A DNA stretch of 64,000 bases, taken from the NCBI RefSeq assembly GCF_020740795.1, contig NC_067296.1, positions 7,479,001-7,543,000 on the forward strand, in the 5' to 3' direction. Positions 53,831-64,000 of this stretch are shown piece by piece (position 1 is the stretch's first letter; every line of letters starts with the position of its first letter). The stretch comes from Apus apus. Lineage: Eukaryota; Chordata; Aves; Apodiformes; Apodidae. The translations under genes and the position numbers were made by a program. The notes under the pieces are model-generated. The model had not been told where the DNA came from. It did not search any database and worked only from the letters and a program-made list of their open reading frames with translations.

Positions 53831-56800
53831 AAGGTCTGCTTCCTCTGCAGAGCCTGGAGACAAAGAGCTTTTGGGGGAAGGAGAGGGAGGTAAAAAAGGA
53901 GGAGACCTAAAGGAGGGGAAAGGATCTCATCAGCCGTGCTGACTGCTGGGGGGATTGCAGGGTCTGGGGCAATGCAGGGTGAGCAGCGTTTTGCTGCGGT
54001 TGCATCTGGCAGGTTTGGGGTGTGTGAGCAGCTTCCCAACTCTTCCCACAGCCTCCCCAGTCTGGCTGTGCCCTGAGAGGGCTGCAGGGCCTTGGCCCCC
54101 TCAGGGCAATGCGAGCCTGGCTCCTGTGGGCAGGCAGGACAGGGCTGCTCCCTGCCTGGAGCACCTGAGCATGAGCCTGTAAGTCACAAGCCCTTAAGCA
54201 AACTATTGTGAAACCCGAATTGGTTTGCAGAGTCCATCCCCACCCTCCATCCCCCAAATCACAGGGCTCAGCTACCAGAATGCTGGGGGGGGGGGAATTG
54301 GTGCCCAGGGCTCCCACCTGCCCCTGGGCCAGGAGCTTTGCAGTTGCTGCAGGCAGGAGGAGGAAACCCAAGAGGGGGAAGGCAGCCGTGGCAGGTTTGT
54401 CAGCAATCAGGGCTCAAGAGGTCAGAGAGCAGATGTTGGGGCTGTAATGAGTGTGTGTTAGCTCAGAGACGCCTGTATCCTGTGCTGCCTGTGCTCGCCT
54501 TGCCTCCTGACTTGGACAGAAAATTCCCACTCCTTTTCCACTGCCTGGCTGTGAAGAGAGCCAGATGAAGCTGTTTGGGACCTCAAGCTTGTTAAATTTT
54601 AGTTCCAGTTGAAGATAGCCCCCTGAATCTACCTGTGCACTGCCAGAAATGGGTGCCATGGCTGCAGGTTCCCACTGTAGCCTATTTTTGGGAAGAAGGA
54701 GCAGTGTTGCCTCAATGCATTCTCCTCCCCTTTCTCTTATTGATACTGGTAGGCTGAGGGGGTCAAATCCTGACAGCTGTTCTCCAAGGTTAGAACAGGA
54801 CCTTCTAGATCTGCCCCAACCCCACCAGTGCATCCTTTCCAGCAACAGATTGGTTACAGAGGGCACCAGACCCATGCAGCCCCTTGTGCTCTCACACCCA
54901 GCCCCCTCCCAGCAGGCAGGGGTACATCCGCAGGGGAACAGCAGGAAATAGGTAACATCTGGCCCCAAATCTTCAGCACCTGCTTCCGTGCACAGCCTGC
55001 TGCTGACTGGCCCTGGTGTGTTGCCACTGTGTCCTCCTGCTGTGGTGGGCACTGGCAGTTCTGGGGATGAGCCTTCGGTGCTTTTTCTTAACCAGCCTCA
55101 CAAAGGGGAGGTAGAGCTCCTCAGAAATGTCCTGCTGGGACTGTAACAGCTTTTGTTTCCTGCCAGCAGCACAGGGCCTGATGTGTAGGTCCCACTGTGC
55201 CCTTGGCCCTCCTGGGGTAGGGTATACTGGCCCCCTACCCTGCAGGGCACCCACTGGCCCTGGTTTTGAGCCACAGCAATTCAATACCTAGATTTTTTCC
55301 AGGATTGCTTTTCCTGCAGTCCCCAGCAGCTTTCTGAGCCTGTTTGCTTGGTGAAGTAAGAGCATCATGCTTGCTTTCCCTGGGAAGGCAGCAGCACTGA
55401 TCCCACACCACCCTGGCAGCACCTGCTGCTGCTCTGGCCATTACCTTCCCATTCACAGCCCCCGCCAGGGAAACACATTGCATGGCCTTCAAGGGAAATT
55501 TCACTCCAGTTTGCACAAATATTTATCCCACCTGTTTCCTGCCTGGGCCAGCTCTGGGCTTGGAGGACGCAGGGGGTCACAGGCAGCAGGGTAGAGGAAG
55601 CAGTGGGGAACTGGCTGCTTCTCACACAAAGACCTTTGGTCTGCAGGGCTGTGTGGTTTGCAGCAGCCCCTCTTTCTTTCGAGTGTGTGTCCATGTGCTG
55701 CTGGCTATGGATTTAAAATCTGGTGTGGCATTCCAGGGTTTGTAGGGGAAGGGCAGGGTGTGGGCAAGGGCATAGGAGGCTGCTTCTCTCAGCTGGAGAA
55801 GTAAAAGCCATTTTAAGTTGTCTTTAGTTTGCTTTCACCCATGCTGGATCATCTCTGGAAGGAAGCAAACCAGTTAGGAAACCAGCACACATTCCTGCCA
55901 GGGTATTTCTGATGCCTGTCACCAGTCTGTCTCTGTTTGTTTGTTTGTTTGTTTTCCCTAAGGGGCCCTTCTCTGAGCAGGATACTCCTCCCCATTGTGC
56001 TCACTGGCTACTCCACAAGTCATTGGCATTGCCACCTGAAACTGGTCACCAGCAGCTCTTGCTTTTGGATGGAGCAGAAGGAGGAGCAAGGCCTTGGCAT
56101 GGAGCTGCAGGGGTCTGCACAGAGGCCAGAAGTTGGCTGGTGCATGGCCGGGCACAGCCACAGTGCTGATCCACCCTCCTGGTGCTGCTCTGCTGTCCTG
56201 GTAGGAAATCCCTGGCCATGGGGCTGGGGTGCCAGGAAGGACAGACCTGCTATTCTTACCCCTGCCCTGCTCCTGTCTGGCCACAGGATATGGGCTGGGT
56301 GGCTCCACCTCAGTGTCCCATGCTACCCATGGCAGTGAAGGTGTGAAGAGCTTTGACCTGGCATGTTGTCTTGATCCCAACCCTAAAATGAGCCCCAGCT
56401 CCCTCCTGGGGGCTGCTGCAGCCCCGTGACCTCCCAGCCTCCCCATCACTGCTGTGTTTCTCCCTGCTTCCCAGACAGCCCATGATTCATGCACACAGCT
56501 CATCGGGGCCTCCCTGGAAAGCCCCGGAGGAGACACGGCTGCAGGGGCATCTGATGGGGCGGCAGGATGGGCAGCAGCATGCTGGGCTGGCCAGCACCTG
56601 TGCCGGGGCTGCAGCCTCCTGCCTTCCTGCTCCTGGCACATGGCACTGCCTCCCCCGCCCTGTTTGCAGGCTGGCTGTGCCAGCCGAGGCACCGCACCGG
56701 GAGGAATGTTGGCAGGAAGGGCTTGACTCATGCTGGAGTGAACGAAAACAAAACTCTGCAAATAGATGACATTTGCACGGCTTCCTCACCGGAATGGGTG

Positions 56801-57640
56801 TCTGACTCCTCTGCAGGGTGTCCTCTGCTGCCTGTGTGCCAGTGCTCCTCGTGGAATTTCACCTACAGGGACTGATTCTGCTGCTGTCAAACCCTTCCCA
56901 GCCCCACAGTAACCAAGACCCTTTCCAGGTTTGTCCTTAGCCGAAGGTGAGCGGAGGCAGCAGCGGTGGAGTCCCTGTGCTGTGAGCAGTCCCCAGACCT
57001 GCAGGTTTCATCACAAACCTGAACTCCAGCTTAGCTTGAACTTCTGGCAACCTCCTGGCTCAGAGAAACCTGGATCCCATTACGACCTCACCTGGGCTGA
57101 GTTTGGAGTGAACACAGGCTGTTCCTTGAGCAAGTGTTTTGTTTTGTAGCTAGAGGGGAGCACACAGCTTCTACAGCCTGGTTCCCACCACTGCACTGTG
57201 TCCTCCACAGCTGGGGCTGAGCTTTGCCCTGCAGTGTTAAGGCCCAGGATCTCCCAAGCTCTGCCAGCTGATCTCTACTCTCTGTTCTTCTGACAATCCT
57301 GTGTTTCATTCCTAGGAGCTGGGGGATGCAGACCAGCCCCAGGGGACTGCCAAGGTGCCTGCAGCGGGACCAGCAGCTCTGCACCCTGAGCAGGATGCTG
57401 CTCTTCTCCAGAAATGCATCATGGTGTGGATGGAGTACAGAAACCAGGATTTGATGTCAGCTTTTGCCATCCTTTACCCTGCTTTCCCAGGTAACTTTCT
57501 TACCACTTGAAAAAGGCTAAAAAAAGGGACTCTGACACCAAAAAGCCCCACTGTGGGATGGGAAAGCTATTCTGACCTGCACCGTGGGTTATTCTGCACT
57601 AAGACTCACTCCAGATCCCTTTTACCCGTGTACGAAATCC
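53831..57640. other. Intergenic, no gene seen
   Basis: CT/GC-rich sequence without recognisable exons. A (GTTT)n run of about five units is at 55936-55955. Confidence 0.45.
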
Positions 57641-57649
57641 AGTTAATCG

Positions 57650-57970
57650 GTGAGCGGTTCCTGCAGCTGCTGCGCAGTCATCCCCGCCCTCCCAAGCTCC
57701 TGCAAAGGATGCCCTTGGCCAGGGCGCCTCCGCACCTCTTCCCTGGTCCCCTCGGGCTCCCTAAGCTCTCAGCTGTCGCGGGGAGCAGCAGCCCGCGGGC
57801 TGGGAGAGCCCCGAGCGCTTCCTGCTGAGGCAGCGCATTCCCGGAGGGAGGAAAAGGTCGCGGCGCTGGGGCTGCCCCAGCTTCCTCTCCCGGGAAAGCT
57901 GTCGGCCGCCGCAGCTTCCTCCGGTTCCCGCCCGGCCTTCGCAAGGTGCGAAACAAAACCTGGCATCAGC
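57650..57970. promoter_or_regulatory. Orphan CpG-rich region
   Basis: CG dinucleotides are frequent across about 320 bases, next to a mixed-composition stretch at 57590-57660. Frames on both strands are GC-biased with no similarity. It may be a distal promoter or an enhancer with island character. Confidence 0.3.
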
Positions 57971-58339
57971 AGTGGCCCTGCTCACCGGCTCCCCTGGGCT
58001 CAGAGCTTCCCGCCCCCCCTAGTAGCCAAGTGGCGTTAGTTGATGTGGCTCGTGGGGCTCCTGGTTTTATTCGCTGGGCAGGAGCGCTGGGTCTGGTGCA
58101 GCTGGACCGGGCGAGCCCGGCGGTGCCGGCCACTCGCCGGGCTGCAGGCAGATGGTTCCCGGGTGACACACAGCCCGGTGGTGACAGAGACGAGTCACTT
58201 CCCTTCTCCTCCCCACCCTATCCTTAATGAAGCACCCCATCTTCAATTAAGAACCATCTTCATTTGCCTTCAGCCCCCAGGGTGGGGGAGATGGGGCTGG
58301 AGCTGGCCAGCGAGGGGGACGATGGAGGGGATGAGGTCT

Positions 58340-58560
58340 CCATGTGTGATTTATGCAAAACCGGACTTTTTACCATTCAAATAACCATGTCCCTGTAATA
58401 TATTGCATTCACCATGTATTTAGCACACCATTTGATAGACAATTTGAAGCAAAAGTACCTAGCACAGTGTTTAATATATTTAAAAAAAGGAAAATTAACC
58501 AAGATAATAATGTGGAAATGAAACTCTGAAACTTACTTAAAAAACCAGGCACAGACATAG
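58340..58560. promoter_or_regulatory. Candidate conserved AT-rich element
   Basis: A sharp AT-rich island (ATGCAAAAC, TTAATATATTTAAA, ATTTAGCAC) lies between GC-rich flanks. No coding frame. The boundary contrast suggests constraint, to be tested by alignment. Confidence 0.3.
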
Positions 58561-61500
58561 TCCTACCAAAAAATCCCCATCTGCATGAGTCACTTTAACT
58601 CTCCCAGAAAAAAACACCAAAATGCTTGTGTCCTGGTGTTTCACTTCTGACTGCCCAGGCAGGTGGGTCCCAGTGCCCCAGAAATGCCCCCTAAACCAGG
58701 TGATGCTCACTTAGTATCCAGGGAGGGTAAACCCAGGTCAGTCCCACTGCTGTGGCCAAGGCCTTTAGTATTTGTGGCCAGTAATTGGATCAGCCCCTGG
58801 TATTTTCTGTGTCTTTAAGTATTTAACTCCCCAGCAGCCCAATACACTTCCATAGTCTATTTGTGTAATAGGTTTTAATCATAACTTTGTAAGAGGTAGT
58901 AGCCTAGCAGGGGTGCCAATCCCAAGCAGTGCCCGCAGCCCACAGAGGGAGCTGGCAGCACAGGTGAGTGGTGTCTGGGCTGCTGAGGAGCCTCGTGCTG
59001 CTGCTGGGGTGGGCAGGGGGGTTATCTGCTGCTCTACCTGCTCTTATCACCTGTCCTTTCACATGGGTTTATGGGCCAGTGGCCCTTCCTTTCACAAACT
59101 GGGGGAGTTAATTTAATAACCTCGACAAGGGGAGGGGACTGATGAAGGGAGGGCTGTGTGCTCTGCAGCACACGTCCCCTGAAGCAGACAAGCTAGGGCA
59201 GGCAGGAGGCTCAGGGGTGGGGGTTGGACCCCCCCACATGAACCCACAGCAGAGGGTCCTATCCCCTCTTTAGGGCAGAAGAAACTGAGGCAAGCATAGC
59301 CACACATCCCAGGTGACCCACACCAAAAAGCAACCTGGGACCACTTGTTTCCCCCTGCCCCCCCCCCCAGCCCAGGGCTTCAGCTTCCCAGGGGGAGAAA
59401 AGGACTTATCTGAACTTCTTCAAGACTCAGAATATGTTTGCTTTGGCTTGGCTTAATATGTATCGGTTTACTCATCTGATAGAGAGATCAATGAGCAGAG
59501 CTGGTCCCAGACAAAAGATGTGACAGGTCTATTTTCCGCCTGTTTCAAAGCCCTCTGCTCCAGCAGCAGCTCAGGGCTTCCCCTTGTTATCAGCAGCCAA
59601 TTTAAGCAGCTAAAATTCAGGCTCAACGTTTTTGCATGCTTTTCCATCAAAAACCTGCCTGCGTTGGGAGGTGTGGAAGCAGTGGATGACCTGGCATCCT
59701 TGCCCAGGCACGCAGGAAAAGAACAAGGGGCAGGTTAGGGGAGGAGGGAAGGGAGCTGCCAGGGCTGGGCTGGACCTGGAGGGAAGCAGCAGTGTGGTGC
59801 TGGGAAACCTTGCCCCAAGCATCCTGTCCAGCTGTGCCCAGTGGTGGCTGTGCCAAGTTCAAGCTCCCAGCTGTCCCCAGCCAGGCTCTACAGCCCAGGC
59901 AGCCACTCCTGCTCCCATTCCTGTCCCCATCATCCTCCCCTGATAACCCAGGGAACAATAGCAGCGGCAGCAAACTCAGGGGGAGAGTTTAGCACAGCTG
60001 AGCAGGTAAAGCAGAGGAGGGACAGAGGCAAACACAGCAAAAAGGGCTCCTCCAGGCCCAAGGCCAGGGCCCTTTCAGGGATTAAGGCTCCTTGTGCTGG
60101 GGTGAAGCAAGTGTTTGCCAAAGCTGGAGCTATAAATCCCAGCAGCCGCACTTGCAAGAAGGGTTTGGGACCAGCCTGTGTGTGCTTCAGGGCTGAAGAC
60201 AGGGCCCGTCCCTGCCCTTGCTCCCTGTCTATACTGGGAGGGCCAGCAGGACCCATGGCAGGGATGAGACCCAGCTTTGCCCCTGTGCTGGGGCTAGTGC
60301 TTCATCTGCTCCAGTGGGAGCTGGAGAGATCCCAGGGAGTGAGACCCTACATGGAAGGACTCCCTGTCTCTGCCAGCTGCTGCATTCACTGTCCCTGCCC
60401 ACCCAGCTGCTCGCCCACCAGTGGGAGCAAGGAGCACCCACCATGCCAGCCGGGCAGCTGCAGCCCTGGCTCACACTCCAAGGGCCTGACCATCCCTTTT
60501 CCCCGTGCAGGAGTGAGCCAGCACTGCTCAGCTCCAGGCTGCAGCACACAGCACCAGCCCAGCCTCAGCCTCCATCCCTGCTTCAGCCCCCACCAAGAGA
60601 CAGTCTGGCTTTTCTTTCTCCCTCTGCTTTCTCTTGGCAGATAGTTAGCTGACGTCTTGCAAACTAAAAGCAGGTTGATTTGAATTTTCCATGGATGGCT
60701 CAGAGTCACGGATAATTCATTATTCACACCTCTCTAATTAAACTGCTGCCCAGCAGGCAAGGCAAGGCTGACACCAGCCAAATGTCCCTGGCCAGTGCAG
60801 GTCAGCAAGGTCCAATGTGGCTTGAATTTTGGCCATGGTGTCACTTGCCCTTTGCTACACACAGGAGACAGAGCTGCTTGGATAAGCAACATCCTGGAGG
60901 TGGGAGGTTTCAGAGCAGTGCAGAGGAGAGGGCAGCCCTTTGGGGAGGGTTTTCCCAGACCTGGGGCCCAACCCAAAGCCCTGCCAGAGCCTTTCTGCTC
61001 CCAGGGAAGGGCTGGACATGCCCCTGGTCCTGCAGCAGTGACTTGGAGCAGTGCATTCATCTAACTCCACACCCACAGGAGCTCACCAGAGCCTGCAGCC
61101 AGCTTGTTGTGGTTCACACTCACTGCTGTTGGCACCAGGGCTCACTTTCGAATTCCCATTGAAATCCGACTCACTGATACTATTTCACTGTTTAACTCCA
61201 GCTCGCCATAAAAACAGAGGAGTGCTGCAGATGGAGGGATTGGTGCCTACGACTGCCAGAGCCAGGGCAGGGAGGGACCAGTGGCTGCATTGCCCAGCCT
61301 GGGGATGGGTGCCCATCACCCAGAGCAGGATGCAGACTCCTGGCAGTGCCAAGCGAGGCAGCTCAGAGCAGGGAAAGGCACCGTGGGATGAGGTGGATTG
61401 GCAGGTTTTGTCACAGCAGCCCTCCCGGTCCCCAGAGCATCCCCCAGAGCCTGCCCGCGGGGCTCAGGCTGGGCGGGCAGCGTGCCGGGAGGAGGGCAGG

Positions 61501-62000
61501 CGTTCCCAGCCCTGCTGATGAGAACTCCAAATGCAGCCGGTGGGCTGCTCTCTGCAGGCAGCTCTCTGCCACGAAGGCAGCCAGAGCCATTTTAATCATT
61601 TCCAGATTTGTGTGGGAGGTCAGGGCCCTGGGGTGCTGCTCCATGTCAGTTTTATAAACACGGCAGTTTTTCCAGATGGTCTCTGGCTCCAGCCTGGCTA
61701 GCAGGTTGATTGGGCCAGACCAAAATAACAACAGGTGGAGAACAGGCCATGACTGCCTGATGCTATCTCCTTTTCCATCTATTCCCCAAATGATAATTTT
61801 TTTTTTTTTTCCTTTGCAGAAAACAATTAAGTTGTGCTGCTGCAGTGGAGGCTGTGAGCTGAGGCCCCACACCTTCATCACACGTGTGAGAGTGGCATCT
61901 GCCTGAGCCAGGGCTGGGCTGGTCCCCCTGCTTGCTGCCGGCAGGGTCACCGTTGGGCTCCCAAGCACTTGGCAGATCATAGCCAAAGGGTTTTTCCTCC
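58561..62000. other. Intergenic, no gene seen
   Basis: No recognisable exon. A run of C at 59359-59368 and a T run at 61797-61810 are present. Confidence 0.45.
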
Positions 62001-62016
62001 ATTCTCCAGGGAGGCG

Positions 62017-62028
62017 GCTGAGTCAGCA
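62017..62028. promoter_or_regulatory. MARE-like site (GCTGAGTCAGCA)
   Basis: Matches 12 of 13 positions of the T-MARE consensus bound by MAF/NRF2-family bZIP factors. It lies at the edge of an AT-richer block. Confidence 0.4.
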
Positions 62029-62534
62029 GATCAGTTGTGCACCAACAGCTTCTTTCATTCCCCCCTCCCATTTTTTTATTCTTCTGAGTTTTACAGCGAG
62101 ATGCATTTTTCACTAACTGCCAAGGAATTGTAGTGTCAATCTGGTAGGGTGGCAGCATGCACCCCACATTTCCATTGCCAAGAGGGAGCCCAGCATCCCA
62201 GGGTGCTGGATCTGCTGCTTTCCTGACACAGAGCCAGCCCACCAGGACAGTTCAGGTCTGGGTTTGCTCCATCCCCTCCAGCCACCTCAGAAGGTGCAGT
62301 GCTCCTGAATGCTCAGTGCCCTGGTGCTGAGCAGGCAAACAGCACAGACCCAGCTTTGCCTTGGCACAAGGGCCCAGCTGTGGTGTCAGTGCAGCACCAT
62401 GGCTCATCCAGACTGCTGCAGCATGGGCAGAGCTCACAGCACAGTGACACCCCCAAGCAGAGACCCAGAGGGATGGAAAAACCACAGTTGTGTACTGGAG
62501 ACAAACCCAGTTGCTCTCCACATAGAGGGCCTTT

Positions 62535-63260
62535 TCATATTCCCCACTCACCTTCAAGTTAATGTCTCTCCACGGGCCAAATCTTTCCATACAGGAGATG
62601 AAGTTTTGGCCAGAGATTATAAGCTGGTTGTGGGTGTAAATAATAATAATTAAAAAAGCACATGTAGCACTGCTGCAAGCCAAGCCCAGCACACGTGCCT
62701 CCCTGCATCTGCTCATGCTCGCTGCAAGAGACTCACCCAGTATGCCTGTGTCTGTGCACGAGCACGGGATTGAGCTGAGGACTGACAGAGCAAGGGAGAA
62801 AAGAGGGAGGCTTCCAAGGACCCTGCTTGGACACAGGTTTTCAAGGTCCAAGGTGGGATGGCCCACTGTCCCCACAGTGCAGTCATCCCCCTTGACTCCA
62901 CCTCCAGCATCCAAAAGCCTCAGCAGCATCCCCTCCTCACTCCCCACCATCCCCTCCTCACCCCCCAGCACCCCCTCCTCACTCCCAGCAGCAATCTGGC
63001 GTCACGCATCTTTATTTCCTGAAGACGGGCCAAAGCTTAATTAGCCTTGAGCCCTCACGGTTCGCAGAGCTGACACTGACACCTTTCCTCAGCCTGCCCT
63101 GATTTCTTCCATAGGAAACACCCTGCTCTGGCTCCTGCACACCAGCTCCCAGAGAATTCCACGTTCCCAGCTGCTAATTACACCACCCTGAAGTAAATCT
63201 GTACAGATTGCTCACCATGTTGCCATTTACCATTTAAGTCAAATTTATTTTGTGGCCATT
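62535..63260. promoter_or_regulatory. Candidate conserved elements at the right edge
   Basis: AT-rich blocks at 62535-62665 and 63000-63260 contain TAATAATAATTAAAA, GCTTAATTAG, GCTAATTACA and GCCATTAATGG, all homeodomain-type cores. They flank a short CT-rich tandem repeat. No exon is seen. Confidence 0.3.
62927..62985. repeat. CT-rich minisatellite, three units of about 20 bases
   Basis: The unit CAYCCCCTCCTCACTCCC recurs three times with small changes (near 62927, 62949 and 62969). Confidence 0.7.
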
Positions 63261-64000
63261 AATGGAGAAGAGGCTTCCTCCTGGGACCAACACAAAGCAC
63301 CCACAGGTGAGGGGCCCCAGCACCAAACCCAGCCCTTCAGCAAAAGCACATACACGTGTTTTTGGCCAGAGTGTCTGTCACGGCAGTGCTTGGAGTGGGG
63401 GGTCCTCAAGCAGAGACCAGCAGCCAGGTTTGGCAGCATGCACGGCAATGGATCTGCACCCAGAAAAGGTGGGTGAAGCCAGAAGCTCCCAGCTACAACC
63501 CTGCACCCCCCAGCCCACCTCGTCTGCTCTGGTAAGAAAGCCAGGGGTTAGAAATGACTAACCCTGTTTCTACCACCTCCTAAAATGGAAGTGGCGAGCG
63601 CAGGGCGGCGGGTCTGGACAGCTTTACTCCACAGGCAGGTAGGCAGAGACTCTGGAAACGCTCTGCGGTTTGGGAAGCGGCGGCAGTGGCAGGGGCTCAC
63701 CTCCCCCAGCCCTTTGTTTAGGAATCCCATTTCTGCCATGTCTAAATATGCCCTAATCCTACAAACACTTCCCCTCCAGGAGAAGGAACAGGCCTTTCAG
63801 TGATTTTCCTCTGCAGCCCTCTGTGCACACCTGAGACCTCGGGACAATAAAGAATGACATGGCTCTGGCCTGGCGCCTTTTCCTCTTGAATCTTATCACC
63901 TTCCTCATAGCTTGAAAGTGTTATCAACCCTGTTTGCAGGTGGAAAACTGGAGTTATGGTGCAGCAACGGAGGAACTCTGGTTTCAGGGCTTCTGAAGCA

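Noticed and set aside
29611-64000. Exons of PEDS1, UBE2V1 or CEBPB
   Set aside because: Expected further along, but none of their conserved peptides appears in any frame I could read.

Overview
The window is vertebrate nuclear DNA, almost certainly from a bird. It carries three spliced genes in the order SPATA2 (minus strand), RNF114 (plus), SNAI1 (plus). This is the conserved vertebrate block SLC9A8-SPATA2-RNF114-SNAI1, on chromosome 20 in chicken and 20q13 in human. The proteins are clearly orthologous to the mammalian ones, the introns are short as in birds, and an intron of RNF114 holds an endogenous retrovirus LTR of a kind I recognise from neoavian bird genomes. There are no bacterial-type operons, CRISPR arrays or phage genes. 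Most long open frames in the GC-rich stretches are CpG-island artefacts.

Layout. 1-6.1 kb: AT-rich sequence with no supported gene; it should face the 3' end of SLC9A8, whose coding exons I could not find. 6.15-8.69 kb: probable SPATA2 3' UTR, ending at a poly(A) signal beside a perfect hairpin. 8.69-12.18 kb: two SPATA2 coding exons (523 residues) and a 5' UTR segment with a short upstream ORF. 14.5-15.9 kb: a CpG island serving as the shared head-to-head promoter of SPATA2 and RNF114. 15.58-19.99 kb: RNF114, six coding exons, 223 residues, with an antisense LTR in intron 3 and a (TTA)n array of about 39 units in intron 4. 20.7-25.7 kb: intergenic, with E-boxes upstream of SNAI1. 25.7-29.6 kb: SNAI1, three coding exons, 254 residues, five zinc fingers, and a 3' UTR with strong miR-30 and miR-153 matches. 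29.6-64 kb: a gene-free stretch in which I found no exons of the expected neighbours PEDS1 (TMEM189), UBE2V1 or CEBPB. It is mostly CT/GC-rich bird DNA broken by short AT-rich, motif-dense islands and a few orphan CpG-rich patches that look like candidate distal regulatory elements.

How the genes relate. SPATA2 links the deubiquitinase CYLD to the linear-ubiquitin ligase complex through HOIP. RNF114 is a RING-type E3 ligase that also modulates NF-kB signalling. The two share one promoter region. SNAI1 is the zinc-finger repressor that drives epithelial-mesenchymal transition and neural-crest delamination. Its promoter, intron 2 and 3' UTR carry recognisable E-box, NF-kB-like and microRNA target sequences.

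Limits: exon boundaries come from reading splice consensus and from remembered human orthologues. Non-coding calls (UTR ends, promoters, enhancers, LTR family) are inferences without alignments or expression data.
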